A stretch of DNA of 64,000 bases from Macrocystis pyrifera. Taxonomy: Eukaryota; Sar; Phaeophyceae; Laminariales; Laminariaceae. Shown one piece after another: positions 45,542 through 57,770 of this stretch (within the stretch, counting starts at the first letter, position 1; each line of letters starts with the position of its first letter). A program made the position numbers and the translations under genes. The stretch covers positions 13,881,468 through 13,945,467 of the forward strand of contig JASSKH010000002.1 in the NCBI GenBank assembly GCA_031763025.1. Direction: 5' to 3'. Below the pieces are notes generated by a model. That model did no database searches, was not told the origin of the DNA, and saw only the letters and a program-made list of their open reading frames with translations.

Positions 45542-47386
45542 GTGCCTGACATGCTGTCTCGTGCTTTTAGTGAAGTGAACGGGGAACCCATCCCATCCGA
45601 GCCCAGATTGGCCACGATTTGTCGTAACGTTCCAATAGACGGACCTTACTATCCACCGGGACCCCGCGAATATGAATTGTCAGCTTCTAATTTGCACGAT
45701 GTAGCACCTGTCGAAAGCGATCGTGAATTGTTCATGAGCGCAGTGTCTGTCTTCCCTACTATAGATCCCGCGAAACTTGTCGATCTACAGAAAGAGGAAT
45801 TTTGTCAATACTTTGAGTATCTCCATGCGCCCACATCGGCCCCACTCCCTCCTGCAGAATCTAAGTACACGATGAGCTACTTCTTTTTAAATGAAGGATT
45901 GCTATTTCAGTCTTATCTTCCTGGTCATCTAAGGAAGCGTAGCACTTTCCGAGATCAACTGGTAGTGCCTACATCTCTCCGAAAAATTGTCATCAATTTG
46001 TGTCATGACTTACCAGCGTCCGGAGGTCACTTAGCTTTTAAAGCAACGTTCGACACTATTCGAGATATATTCTGGTGGCTGACAATGCCCACGGATGTCC
46101 GTACTCATATCGAAACTTGTCTGTCTTGCCAACACCATAAGTCATCCCACCGCGGGCCAAAGTTGCCTGTGGGACACCGCCCTGTCATGCGTGTGTTCCA
46201 ATGCGTCGCAGTTGATCTTGTCGAGTATAAGAGTTTGTCACAAGGAAATCGTTTCATCCTTTCGGTCATTGACCATCTAACTCGATTTGTCATTTTGATA
46301 GCGATCAAAGATAAAGCGGCTCGCACGATAGTTCGTCATTTGATCGAACGCGTGTTCTCGGTGTTTGGTTCCCCAGAAACTCTGCATTCCGATCAGGGGA
46401 CGGAATTTGAGAATCAACTTGTCAAGGAATTGCAGTCAGTTTTTGGCTATAAGAAAACGCTTACAGCAGCCTTTCGCCCTCAGGGCAACTCTGTCTTAGA
46501 GCGTGTTCACAGCACTGTCCACAATATGTTGGCTATGTATAGCAACTTGTCGTTCGATAACTGGACAGAGCTGTTACCCTTTGTCCAATTAGCGCACAAC
46601 ACCGCTTACTCGACCACGCTCCAGGAAGCTCCTCATTTCCTCGTGTTTGGACGCGCAGCTGTACTGCCTGTCGATCTCATTCTAAGAGTACCGTCCACCT
46701 CCGCACCGCAAACTCAGCTCGATTATTCGAAACAAACTGTCGCAAACTTGCAATTTGCATACGAGCTAGCCCGCCGTAATCTCAAAGAGCGAGCGGATAA
46801 GCAAGCGGCTGTCAATGAGACTCTGTCATTTCCCAGTTTCAACACTGGTGATCAAGTACTGATCCACCGCCCATACAACGAAGATGATGGTCCCAATCCC
46901 AACTTGATCAGCCCTTGGCGTGGACCGTATACCGTACGAGCGCAAATGTCCCCCGTCATCTATCGTGTCACTAAAGATGGCAACCCAACCGAGATTACTG
47001 TCCATCTAGGCCGGATGAAAAAGTACTTTGTCCCTCTGTCTTCCCCTATCCCCGACCTTGATGCGCTCGACGATTTGTTTTTGGGGACCACTCTCTCAGT
47101 GCCCGATCTTGAAGGCTCCTTGTCAAAAGTTACGATCGGTGCGTTCACAGTTGAGAGTATTGATGGACACAAAAGGGGAGTAGGAGCAGCATCTCTGACT
47201 AACTTTCAGTACCATCTCAAGCTTGAAGGTTATCCTACCCAGATGGGTATATGGCGTCATGTCAACGCCCTTCCTCAATGCAGAGAAATGATTGCTTCCT
47301 ACCGTGCTGCAGTATTGTCGACGGATTCCTCAGCATTTAACCCCCCTCCGCGGAAATCTCGTACTGTTCCCGCGGATGTACCGTAG
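45542..47386 (+). CDS. Integrase of element B
   Basis: About 614 residues. An H2C2 zinc-binding region (HDLPASGGHLAFKAT...CLSCQHHK) precedes the DDE core: Asp in CVAVDLVEY, Asp in LHSDQGTEF and Glu in NSVLERVHST. A GPY/F motif (SPWRGPYTVRAQ) lies near 46915-46945. The C-terminal ~110 residues are of unknown fold and do not look like a chromodomain. It catalyses cDNA insertion. It is the longest open frame of element B. Confidence 0.9.
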   Translation: MPDMLSRAFSEVNGEPIPSEPRLATICRNVPIDGPYYPPGPREYELSASNLHDVAPVESDRELFMSAVSVFPTIDPAKLVDLQKEEFCQYFEYLHAPTSAPLPPAESKYTMSYFFLNEGLLFQSYLPGHLRKRSTFRDQLVVPTSLRKIVINLCHDLPASGGHLAFKATFDTIRDIFWWLTMPTDVRTHIETCLSCQHHKSSHRGPKLPVGHRPVMRVFQCVAVDLVEYKSLSQGNRFILSVIDHLTRFVILIAIKDKAARTIVRHLIERVFSVFGSPETLHSDQGTEFENQLVKELQSVFGYKKTLTAAFRPQGNSVLERVHSTVHNMLAMYSNLSFDNWTELLPFVQLAHNTAYSTTLQEAPHFLVFGRAAVLPVDLILRVPSTSAPQTQLDYSKQTVANLQFAYELARRNLKERADKQAAVNETLSFPSFNTGDQVLIHRPYNEDDGPNPNLISPWRGPYTVRAQMSPVIYRVTKDGNPTEITVHLGRMKKYFVPLSSPIPDLDALDDLFLGTTLSVPDLEGSLSKVTIGAFTVESIDGHKRGVGAASLTNFQYHLKLEGYPTQMGIWRHVNALPQCREMIASYRAAVLSTDSSAFNPPPRKSRTVPADVP

Positions 47387-47740
47387 CACCTTACTGGGCT
47401 TAATCTTGTCTTGTTTTTGAGCGCTTTCTTTTCTGTCCCATCAGTTTGAGCAACAAGTGATGTTTGCCCTGTGCTACTGGTTCCATCATTTGTCTAATCC
47501 TCCTCCTACAGGAGTAAATTATGTTTCGGTGTTGTCACCGCATGGCTTGACATTTGTCCAGTGCGAGTACCGCGCACTTTCTGTGTTGCCTTCACCCTCC
47601 GTGGTGAGTTCTATACGGTGCACACTGTGTACTGTAGTATAGTTGATTGTTATTTTTTCGGCATCCAACTCAGTAGGAGGTCATGTCGTCATCTGATCCC
47701 AAGACTGAGTTTGTTTTCAAGTGTTAGGTTATCTTGTACT
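47387..47740. other. Sequence between element B integrase and element C
   Basis: T-rich; contains the purine tract CAGTAGGAGG near 47670-47680. It is a probable 3' untranslated region and perhaps the start of an LTR of element B. It ends in TACT (47737-47740), the left copy of the element C target duplication. Confidence 0.5.
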
Positions 47741-48193
47741 CGTGATATGGGTGGAGTATTCATGGGCTATAGATATAGATAATACGTTGCAGTCTTGTAG
47801 TCTCACGAATACGAGAATAATCCAAAGAATGGACTAACGCGGCGGATTTTCCGTTAGTCGAGAGTAACATTCTTTTAGGAATGTTCCCTAGGGTGGATAA
47901 CCCCCTAGACGAGAGTAATATTCCTTAACACAGATAGGACCACGAAGTGAGAAGTTCTTATATTAGCAGAAGAACGACCGGTAGCCATAGGAAAGTTCTG
48001 TAGGCGTACATCAGATAAGAGGAATTTAGGAGAGCTTGTGGCGTGGGGTGGGACGAGTATATCTGGGCGTCGAGTCCCGCCCCCTACCTCTCACTTCTCT
48101 ACCCGAGCACCTCCTCAGCTCTCGCCATCAATAAGAAGATCTAAATCAGAGTAAGCGAAGCACCGCTTTTCCAGCTGCCGTCGGATCATCACA
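47741..48193 (+). repeat. 5' LTR of element C
   Basis: 453 bp, from CGTGATATGGGTGG (3' copy TGTGATATGG) to GGATCATCACA. It contains inverted pairs GACTAACG/CGTTAGTC (47832-47859) and CTAGGG/CCCTAG just downstream. It shares the GTGAT...ATCACA end plan with element A. The internal region follows with TCTGACGTCGTCGC. Confidence 0.9.
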
Positions 48194-51170
48194 TCTGACG
48201 TCGTCGCATCCAACGAATGTTCTGGCCAAGCTCGGGACTGCAGCGCTTCTTCTAGATCTTCTCACGATCATGTGAGCCATCCCTATCCGGGAGGCATCTG
48301 GTTTTGAAGTCAACTTTTTATTATTTATTTTAATTTATGTTCCCTGTTTCTCGTTTCTTTCGTTCTTCTTGCACTCTCTTTTCTTTCGTTTTTTTTCTTA
48401 TTTTTATTTTTACGAACCTGCGTTACTGAGTGCGTTTATAGTGTAGAACGTGACAAGCTACCTGGTGGCATAAGTAGACGCTTCTCCCCTCTTATCAGGC
48501 ACCATAAAGTAAGCCCTGTTGTTCTTTCTTAGTAAGTACTTGATATAGAAGTACTGGTGCTATTAGCAGTACGATCGAGGTTTTTTTTTTTCCGCTCCCT
48601 GTACCCCGTCTCCGCCGTGGAATGACGAGGTCTTTGACCTCCACGATACGTGACGCCACGTGGTTGAAGGCACCTGGAGACCCCCCCAAATGACCTCGTG
48701 CTCATCGCACAAACCAAGCAGCGTTTTCCTTTGTACCCCTCCGCCTCGATATGCCCGCCCTTTCACAGGGAATGCACGTAGTAAGTACCACTCTGTAGGT
48801 GGAACTACTGGCACATTCTGGCCCACAGACATTTTGGCTGCATCTTCGGGTTTATACCCGTGTTGTATGGGATTTGACTCTCACGACGACTGCAAAGAAG
48901 CTGCTATCGTACTGATAGGACAAACACGCAGCAGTACGTGCCGACACCTTATTCTTTGATACGTGATGTGTATGCCGGTGGTGTGACTTACTACGCTATC
49001 ATATAGTATACGCATCTGTATGCAGCGTAAAAACGGCTCGACCATAATTGCGAATTGTGTCCGCTTGTATCCATCGCATGGAATATTCGCCTGCGAGTTC
49101 TTGAGAGGCCATTATTATTATTTATTTATTTTTACCTGATACGAGCAATGGTATACGTACGTATTGACTGACCTCACTTGCGACCCCCTGATAGCGAGAA
49201 GAATCATATATATTTTTTATTATTATTTTTTCATGCCCTTTGGTTACCGGATTTCAAACCATATACTAGCCTACAGAGACTGGTATGCGAGCGAGGTACA
49301 AATAGTGAATAGTGGTACCATGGTACGTAGTAATAATATTACGTATATAGTAGCGAAAATTCCCGTGAACCCCCCCCTCGTTCCCTGCCATATATGTAGG
49401 TAGCCAAACGATGCACAATTGGGTCGGTCCCCCCGTCTCGATGTGATGGAGTCGCACATCCATCGCATAGGAACGCATATACTCGCAGACGAATCTTATA
49501 TGGTTGCACGTAGCTCTTTATGGATATATCTGTAGGCGAATCTCACGTGGTTATACGTAGCTCGTTTGGGACCAGCGTACATATCTGCACCCCTCTTCAG
49601 ATTGGCCCATCCTTACGCTGCTTCTACCCTACGAGGTTGGTACAGAACAAGCGGCATGATGCACCTCCTGCGGCGCCTTTACTACAAAGACAGGGCGCAT
49701 GTTTCCAAAATTGACCAGATTTCTACTACATTTTTTTGCCCCACCCCCACAGCCTATAGGATACAAACAACGGCCATTATTCCATTTTTTTTTTGTTTTG
49801 TTTTACTACTGCTCTTTACGTGCACCTTTCCCAGCGTTAACGACATAACACAGCTTTATGATGCTGAACCTTGTCCCACAACTGCCTGTGTGCATCTAAA
49901 TTTCTCAGTTTTACGCCAGAAATAAGGTATAACCTGCCTACGTGCACGATCTTCAGCGTTAACGATACAACGAGGCTTTATGGCGCCCAACCTTGTCTGA
50001 CTACTGCTGTTTACGTCTACCCCCCTCAGCTGTACTACATTAACAGAATGTACGACACCTGATCTGGTCCGAATATTCTGTTTGGTCGTGTTTGTTTTCC
50101 CTCCCTTTCCCGTTTCGCTTTCGATTTTTGTTTTTTTTTTTTTCTTTTTTTTGCCCACTTTTTAGCCAAAGCAGGCTAGACACTGTTCGAATTGGTAACA
50201 AGTGATATTTTCCAGCGTATCCCATCCCCACCCGCTTTTACAAATATGCAGGGTACAGGCTGCCTAGAACTGTAACACTACAACGGCTACACAAACGAGT
50301 AACATATCATCTGTTTATCCCTTGTTTGTCCAGCTTCTCACAAAAACAGCAGCTGCCTGCTGCTCATATATGGAACATAATAACTGTGGCCCGGGCAGTG
50401 ACCAGTTCCAAAGAGATGAACTAAATGCTGGCCAAATTAAACAAAATAATATACAATTTTTCGCGGCGGATTAGAGTATTGGACCTCCCCACAGGAGCCG
50501 AATGATACCCTTTTCCACATTTTTACGTACCGGGGTCTATTTTTTTTTTTTTTGTTTCCCATTTGTGCTACCTCTACGATACCCTACGTATCTCACATCG
50601 TGTCGGACCTCGCGACGCCCCGAAATGCACCGGTTGCTGTCTGTTTTGCCACGGAACGACAAGCTGCCCACCGTTTAGGGAATCGCCCGATATTCTGTGC
50701 AGCTACTCAATAGTGCCGGCATGCTGCATTTTTTTTTCCAGACTCGACCTGCACATTTTCTTTACGGGTACTCTTATTTGTATCCCAACGAAAGGTCTTG
50801 CACTGCCCACGCTCTGTAATCGTCACGCCCTGCTATCATTACGAACATTGGGCATTTCAGACGGAGTTCTGTTCAATTCTGTTCAACTGATATCACTTGA
50901 GTGACCCCGGCGCGACTACCGTCAATCAAACGCGAGGCGCCTGACGCTAGTTAGATGCCCTCAACTATAAAAATATCCTTCGACGGGCACTAAAATCGTG
51001 GCACGCACAACCTCAACACCCCCTATCGTACGTCTTTACCGTCACTCCTTTCTCTCTCCTAGATCGGTTTGTTGGTATTGTAGCCGCCCACCCTGATCCA
51101 AGCCTGAATCCACCCACCCCCTCCATCCACCAAACACTTTCCCGCCCCAGTACAAGCGTTCCACCCGCCT
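48194..51170 (+). other. Leader of element C, no gene recognised
   Basis: About 3 kb of mixed, T-rich sequence with no recognisable protein domain. A short direct repeat (GGCGAATCTCACGTGGTTATACGTAGCTC and a variant) lies at about 49480-49565, and T- and C-runs are frequent. It shows no 88-bp tandem repeat like that of element A. Confidence 0.5.
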
Positions 51171-51174
51171 AAAC

Positions 51175-52820
51175 ATGGCCGAGAAAGCTTCCTCCACCAA
51201 CATTCCCGGCGCCCACTCCCCCGACGCCACCAACCCCCGCGAGGCGAGGTATGCCGCAAGGGCCTTTCGCGCTACCGACGACGACACCCCTGGCTTCGAA
51301 ACCATTCTGAGCGACTTCACGCTACACCCCACCACACCGGGATCTTCTCCAATGGGAGCAGGCACGACCAGTGCCGGGCCTACCATCAAACCGGAGGTCT
51401 CTGCACAGGAAACCCCCACCCTGGCTCTCAATCCGGGGCGTTACCAAGGCGATCCCACGGCCCTCCGTGAGCGCCGTGCGGCCCTCTAAGCCCACCCACG
51501 AGCAGCTCCTCCCTCTCGCGAAAGAGGGCGCTGACCTCCTACTCGTGTTACCGCCGTCCCCCACCCCTTCCTCGAACCCTTTCGACTCCACCTATGGGAC
51601 TACAGCTGCGACCGCGGCCACCACGGCCCAATCGCAGCCGTTCGGTCCTCACCATGGGCACCCTTTACGTCCGCCGCGATGTCTAGGACCACCACCTCCC
51701 AGCCTCCCAAAAAACAAACTGGAACCACAGTGTCCCAGGCACCACTACCGGCCCACCCTTGCCAGCCCCCATACCCACTGGGCACCGGCACCCGCAGACG
51801 TTCGGCTTTGAGCCCAATGACTGGGTCTTCCTCGACGCTAAGCTCCGCTGGATGCAGAGTACACGCGACGCGACGGCCTCGGATGTCTCGCTAGAGGCAC
51901 ACGGCGTATGGCGGCTCTTCACACCCGAATGTAACCCGTCGATCACCTTCGTTCTGGCCCGCGCCGCCACCGAGGGTGTTTCTTCCGAGTTCATCGGGGC
52001 CGCCCATACCCGTTTACTCGAGCCACGGTATTTTCACTCGAACGCCGGCCGCGGCTACGTGCGGAATCCAACCGTCTCGACCCGCTCCCCCCCCCCGACA
52101 CCCCCAACCACCCGCCCCACGACGGATACGCCATCGCCGGCGACACCACCCCTTCCCACCTCGACAGCGCCCCCCACGACGACAGCGCCCCCCTCCTCAC
52201 GAGCGCGCAGCCTGATGACGAGAACCAACACGGAGCCCACGACGGAGGCGGAACGTCGTGGTGTCCCACTCCCAAGCCCTACGAGCTCACGGTGACCACT
52301 GCCCCAACTGCAATGGCACGGACATAGTATGAAGACCTGCCCCCTGCGCTTCGCAACACGTCCGGCATCCTCAGCCCGGCAGTCGGACACGCCTACCGCC
52401 AATGGCAACGAAGGATGCTCTCCTACCGCCGTGGACACTACGAGCACAACCTTGAGCGGAACTCCAACCGCCACAACAACAACAGCCGTCGAGGCAACCA
52501 TCACAACAACCGCAGCGGAAACTACAACAGCAACCGCTCCAACCAGAACCACTCCCGCAACTACCGCGGCAACAACGGGCGCTCCGACAACTGGCGCCAC
52601 AACAACGGCCGGTCATACGACAACGGCAACCGACAGTCGCCAGGGCAACAGTTACATCGACAACTCATCGAGCCTGCCCCCTCGTCTTCAGCATTGACGG
52701 TGCATATCCCTGCGACCAACACTTCCGCACCTACCGCCCCCGCGAACATGCGGATGGGCAGCAACCACTCGGGTACCCACCCGAACCAACGGCAGCCGGG
52801 CACCTTCCGCACCAACTGAC
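51175..52820 (+). pseudogene. Gag-like region of element C
   Basis: Opens MAEKASSTNIPGAHSP, with Thr/Pro/Ala-rich sequence, then a segment near 51800-52040 (FGFEPNDWVFLDAKLRWMQS..., LARAATEGVSSEFIG) of globular, helical character. This is followed by a cysteine-containing stretch resembling the zinc knuckle of element A near 52290-52350 and a long Asn/Thr/Ser/Arg-rich tail. Position before NADAR and protease supports Gag. The remnant is broken, and similarity to the element A gag is weak outside the knuckle. Confidence 0.5.
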
Positions 52821-53335
52821 AAGCCGATGGTGGAGCAACTGCCGCATCTCCACCAACAGCATCTACTGCGAGCACCCGAGGCTCCCAGGACGCACGAGTA
52901 AATCACGTGCATCACGCCTCCCCGACCCCTGCCCTCCAATGCCTCCCCCCTACCCCAGCCCATTTCACAGCCGCTTGTTCAAGCACTGATCATCTTGCCC
53001 AAGTGATTGCCTTGAGGTGTGGGCGGGAGGAGGCCAAGACGCCGAGCCCCACCGGGATGCTCCACTCGACGTCTTCTGGCGGTGAGCAACGCTGCTTGCC
53101 GACTATTGCCGAGACCCCAGACATTGCTACCCTGGGAAACGTCTCGACGAATACGGCTACCAGCGGTTCCGGTTCACACGAAACTACTGTTTTGTCTACC
53201 GGGCCATCGCCCCCTGAGCCTGCCTCAAATTGGCCGCTCCATACGCGCTTGTTCCAGCATGCGCGCATTTCTTGTGACAGCGTTGAACCCCCGAACGACG
53301 GGCTTCCTCCAGCTGCCACGGTGTTGACACCACCG

Positions 53336-53359
53336 CTGTCCCTGAGCCTCGAGGGACAG
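53336..53359 (+). promoter_or_regulatory. Conserved small hairpin upstream of NADAR, element C
   Basis: CTGTCCCT/AGGGACAG stem of 8 bp with an 8-base loop. The stem is identical to that at 9419-9441 in element A, while the loop differs. Confidence 0.4.
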
Positions 53360-53767
53360 TCCCGTTTTTTAAATACGGAGGACTCGCGACCAACGTCGAC
53401 CAGGGTCTGCCCTGAGCCCCCTGACCCGTCCTCCTCGCCTGCTTCGCGCAAAGCGTGGACACGGACCCCAGGTGTGGCATCCCCTAGCGAGTATGCCCCT
53501 GTTCTCCAAAAGTTGGACGATAGGGCGCTTGAGGGTCGTTCCGCCCGGCTTATAAGCCCCGGCGAGGACCGCCCCGGTACCTCGGCTTTGCCGAGCAATT
53601 CCCCCGCGAACACGAGGGTTCCCGTCAGCACCGCTCGATCGTTGCTGACTCTACCTCCGTCGACGCCAGGCGGCGATAGGAATAATTATCGTCGCCCTCC
53701 ACCCCCAACATAAAAGACGCCATCAACTGCACACGTCACCGCAGAGGCAGCCTCATCTTTCCACTCC

Positions 53768-54218
53768 TTCTGGGACTCCTCTTCGGTCTTTTCGCAGTGG
53801 TACCTGTGCGACATCGAACACGATGAGTCCACATACAACTGCGCTGAGCAGATGATGATGGCGCAGAAGGCCGCGCTCTTCGGGGACATCACAACTGAGC
53901 GCCGCATCAAAGCGACCCGCGACCCGGCCCGCCAAAAAGCACTTGGGCGAACCGTTTCCGACTTCGACGAAATGGTCTGGGAGCGACACCGCTACAACAC
54001 CATCGTCCTCTACATTAACTTCTCCAAGTTCCGCCAACACCCGGAGCTACGGGAGGAGCTAATAGCAACCGGCGACAAGCACATCGCCGAGGCCAGCCCA
54101 CACGACCTCATCTGGGGCATAGACTTCAAGGCCGACCATCCGGACGCCTGCGACCCGACGCGTTGGCGTGGTCGGAATCTGCTGGGCAGGATACTGATGG
54201 ACGTTCGAGAAAGCGTCG
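53768..54218 (+). CDS. NADAR domain (YbiA-like), element C
   Basis: About 150 residues. It opens SSVFSQWYLCDIE, then YNCAEQMMMAQKAALFGD, KALGRTVSDF, MVWERHRY, NFSKFRQHPELREELIATGD, HIAEASPHDLIWGIDF and WRGRNLLGRILMDVRE. This follows the NADAR profile from end to end, more closely than element A (KF-x-QH-x-EL, ATG and WRGRNLLG are near-canonical). The conserved Glu, Trp, Asp-x-x-Trp-Gly and Asn-Leu-Leu-Gly positions are visible. The frame runs on without a break into the retropepsin, so in this copy NADAR is the N-terminal domain of a pol polyprotein. Known NADAR proteins act on ADP-ribosyl-guanine or N-glycosides; the role here is unknown. Confidence 0.9.
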
Positions 54219-54499
54219 GCGCCAATCGCTCCGCCCAACCTCCATTTCCTCCCCATCTTCACGACTCGGAGCCAACACCCGCCCCCACCGACTCCACCCG
54301 GGTCCCCCGCACAGCCGACGGCATCCACGAAACAAGCCGGACCCCTCCATGGCACCCGCCTACCTCTCCACTTGGGCCACTCCTACCGCCGTCTACCCCC
54401 GACGCCTACCCTAGCAGCCACTTTGCCCAAGTGTCCACCATCAACACCGCAGCCCACAGCCACCTCCCTACCCGCCGCCCGCCGATACCGGAACACGGA

Positions 54500-55490
54500 C
54501 CATGCCTTACAAGCGGCATCATTACCGTCGACGACGCGTCGTTCATGACGAAAGTACTCGTGCACGGCGGCCCCACCGCCACTACGCGCCGCGAACTCGT
54601 GACACTGCTCGATACCGGCTCGCCCCAGTCGTTTATCACCGCAACCGCGGTGGAACAACTGAAGGCTTCCCAGGCAGCCACCGATGCGTGGGAACGGCAC
54701 AGTTCCCCCCGTTCATGGGGAGGTTTCGGTACTTCAACCCCCCTCTCCACCTCCGTTTCCATCCGCTTAAGCATCCGGTTTACGCGCCTCCAAACCCCCA
54801 CCGCTGCCCTGGCAGTATGGGCCTGCGTAGTTCCTGCAGGAACCATGCAGCACCCCATCCTTCTGGGACGAGACAGCTGGATGCGCTTCGAGCAACGCTC
54901 GTATACCACGCTCCAGCAACACCCCCCCACCCCCCCCCACCAACCTCCCCGGCGAACCCGCGGTGAGCTCTTCTTGAATCACCATGACCCCAACGGAGCC
55001 TCAGCATTAATTCCCGACGATCGTTCCACTGACGACGTCTACCCCCTCCGATTCGCCGGCAACAAAGCTATTTCGCTTTCTTCCACCCCCAAGCTCGTCA
55101 AGGTCAACCGGGCGCGTCAGTCAGGCGCTCCAGCATTTACCGGGAACTACATGGTGAACATTCTCCCCCGCGAGAACCCCCTTTCCGACACGGCCATTTT
55201 CGTCTCCGACGGATACCAAACGGTCCCACTATCTGGATCTACTGATCTCGAGCCGGGCGACCTCCTCGGAACCTCCTGCTCCCCACTGGTACATGTACCA
55301 CTTTCCACCCTTGGACACCCTTCCTTGGCCCCTCCCCATCCCTCTCCGATTCCGGATGCACATGCCCTCCACGACATCATCCCCGTGGCCGACCAGAGCC
55401 CATCCACAGACGACCCTCCTACCGCACCAAAGCCCCGTGCCCACCGCTCCTTGCACGCCTCAACGCTGATCAACGGGAAAGCTTCCTAAA
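54500..55490 (+). CDS. Retropepsin of element C
   Basis: Same frame as the NADAR domain, after a Pro/Ser/Thr-rich linker of about 100 residues. TVDDASFMTKVLVHGG leads to LVTLLDTGSPQSFI, the Asp-Thr-Gly-Ser active-site motif of aspartic proteases. HPILLGRDSWMRF about 95 residues later supplies the hydrophobic-hydrophobic-Gly-Arg-Asp motif. A C-terminal segment (ENPLSDTAIFVSDGYQTVPL...) precedes further pol sequence. In the family it cuts Gag-Pol and acts as a dimer in the particle. Confidence 0.8.
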
Positions 55491-55739
55491 CCTCTGGCAA
55501 CGCCTGCCGTCACACCTACGCAACGTCGACTTCGACCGTCGTGGTTCTGGATAGACCCCATCGGTGATGAACAACCTGGGCGACGTCCTCTGCGAATTCC
55601 AGGACGTCTTCTCCACCACCAAGACTGACTTCGGCTCGTGCCCGCTAATGCCGTTCAAGATCACCGTACCCCCGGACAGCCCAACGGCTCGAGCTCCTTT
55701 CAGCGTACACCTACACGCTGGAGTACCGGAAGGGCACTG

Positions 55740-56690
55740 CCAACGGCAACGCCGACTTCCTCTCCCGGCTTCCCCAACCAGCCGCCGACGCCGACCGCAT
55801 CAGACGCAACCGCCTCACTGGCACCGACACCGTCGGCATCTACCTCATCGGCCCCTGCAGCTTCGCGCCGAACGACCATTCCGCCCCGGGTATCGGCTTG
55901 GGTGGGCTCGTGTCCCCCCATCCCAACCGTCCAGCCGCTCCCCTTCACCGACGACGACTTCCGCGACTTTAGCCTACTCGGACCACGTATGGAGTACCCC
56001 TCGCTTTCCCCCGCAACCCACACCTTCATCGGGCCTATTGCGACCCGCGACTCCACCACCGGACAGCTGGCCGGCACCGAGAATGCCGCCGTGAACGCCG
56101 GAGCTCCTCCAGGCTCGGCTTCCATGCCGTCCGTCGTCTCTCCGCCGCCCACCATTGTGGCCACGACACCAGCCCTTCTAGGTCTGATATCTTCTCGGAC
56201 CCGCCATCGCGTCGCCGCTGCCGCGGGAACCCCTCGGCCTACAGACGACTACCGGTTTGGACGCCGACCGCCGCCCAAGCCATTGGCGCCCACTACGCAA
56301 AGAGGGACCCCCTCAACAACAACGCCCTCTCCGCCGGCACCAACACCACCGGTAGTGCCCCTTCTTGAGCCCGTCGTCGAACCCGATGACGACCCCTACC
56401 TCCTCGCCTGCGCGTCGAGCACTACACCTACAAAGACTGGGCGCGAGAAAAACGCGCGGAGCCCCTGTGCTGCGCCACCATCCGCTTCCTGTCGTTGGAC
56501 TCCCCCAGCCCCACGCCGCACGACCTCCTGGGCTTCATCTCCCCGGCCCGGCGCCCACAACTTTCGGACGTCCTCACTCTTGCCTCCAAAAGCAAGCTAC
56601 ACCGTACCGACGACGAAACCACCCTCCTGGTCCAACGACCACCCACAACCTCATCCGGGAACAGCCTACCACCACCCGCCCCCTCTACCC
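55740..56690 (+). pseudogene. Pro/Ser/Ala-rich pol spacer of element C
   Basis: Begins with sequence equivalent to the RNase H end of element A (a YTLEYRKG-like stretch near 55710) and continues as Pro-rich low-complexity coding sequence up to the integrase. Element A has a matching spacer (about 12890-14215), including shared ATDHVWT/SYPLL-type segments. The function is unknown; a flexible linker is likely. Confidence 0.5.
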
Positions 56691-57770
56691 CACGCGCCTA
56701 CGTGCCAATGTTAATGCGCCCTTGGGTGCAGAACACATGCCACGCCACCACCTCTCTACACTTGGGAGTCACCCGAACGGTCCGCATGTTGGCACGTTTC
56801 TTTTGGTGGATTGGCATGGACGCTTCCGTCCGCTGGTGGATCCGCCGTTGCCTTCAATGCCAGGCGCGGAAGACCTCCTGGCACACCATTCGTTGACCCA
56901 TCCTTTCTCTTCCTTTGCCCAACGGGCCTGGCATCACCGTCAGCGTCGACTACTTCGGGCCCCTGCCGCTCACGCCGCACGGGAACGTCCACATCCTCCT
57001 CTTCACAGACCGCTTTAGCCGCCGCGCCGATATGTATGCCGTTTCAGCGCGCAGTTCACGGCCGCCGGCACTGCCGACATCTTCCTGAACGAGTACATCC
57101 CTCTCTGGGGGTGCCCGGTTACACTTCTCTCCGACAACGGACTACACTTCACCTCCAAGCTTGCGAACACCGTCTACGAACGCCTTGGCATCCACAAGGT
57201 CAACACCAGCTCCTACCACCCCTGCACCAACGGCGGCGTCGAGCGCGTCAACCACGTGCTGGCTCAAATGCTCTCTATGGTTGGCAACGAACAGCAGACC
57301 GACTGGGACGTGCTGCTCCCACACGTGTCGTCGGCCTACAACAATTCCGTGAACGCCGCCACAGGGCTTGCACCTAACGAAATCCACATGGGCCGCTTTC
57401 CTCGCCTCCCGCTCTCGGTCTTCGAACCCGACAACATCGGCGGTCACCAAAGCTTGGACCGCGATCACCTGGTTTACATCAACCTCGCCACCGACCGACA
57501 ACGACGCGCCTATTCCCTCGTCCGCGAACTACACCGACTCACCGTCTCGCGCCTTCAGCGCCGCAACGCGCCCATCATGGCCGCCCTCCTAGCACCCCCC
57601 CCGCCTTCACCGTAGGCGGCTGGGTTTGGGTCTACAACTCCGCCTCAACCATCCGCCAAGGCGTCAAAAAGGGCACCGACGCAACCGTCCTCAAGACGAA
57701 GCTTTCCCTGAACTGGAATGGCCCCTTCAAGGTCCTCGCCGTAGGGCCGACGCCCGCTTCAAACACCCCC
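56690..57770 (+). pseudogene. Integrase region of element C
   Basis: H2C2 region (NTCHATTSLHLGVTRTV, CLQCQARK) at about 56725-56870. DDE core: Asp in VSVDYFGPLPL (about 56940), Asp in LLSDNGLHF (about 57130) and Glu in GGVERVNHVL (about 57230-57260). GPF motif (WNGPFKVLA) lies near 57715-57740. It is close to element A in every motif. Confidence 0.85.

Larger units (their letters stand above)
42160..47740 (+). mobile_element. Element B: Ty3/gypsy LTR-type retrotransposon, coding part nearly whole (fossil)
   Basis: Gag with a zinc knuckle, retropepsin-like region, RT, RNase H and integrase lie in Ty3/gypsy order on the plus strand. Codon use and sequence are unlike elements A and C: T-richer, no NADAR, no chromodomain-like tail. 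LTRs were not identified. A purine-rich CAGTAGGAGG near 47670-47680 may be the polypurine tract. Element C begins at 47741, so the 3' end of B may lie under or beyond C. The coding part has only a few breaks. Start and end given here are approximate. Confidence 0.8.

Noticed and set aside
52990-53631. Minus-strand 213-residue frame in element C
   Set aside because: Antisense to the Pro/Ser/Thr-rich linker; no recognisable protein.
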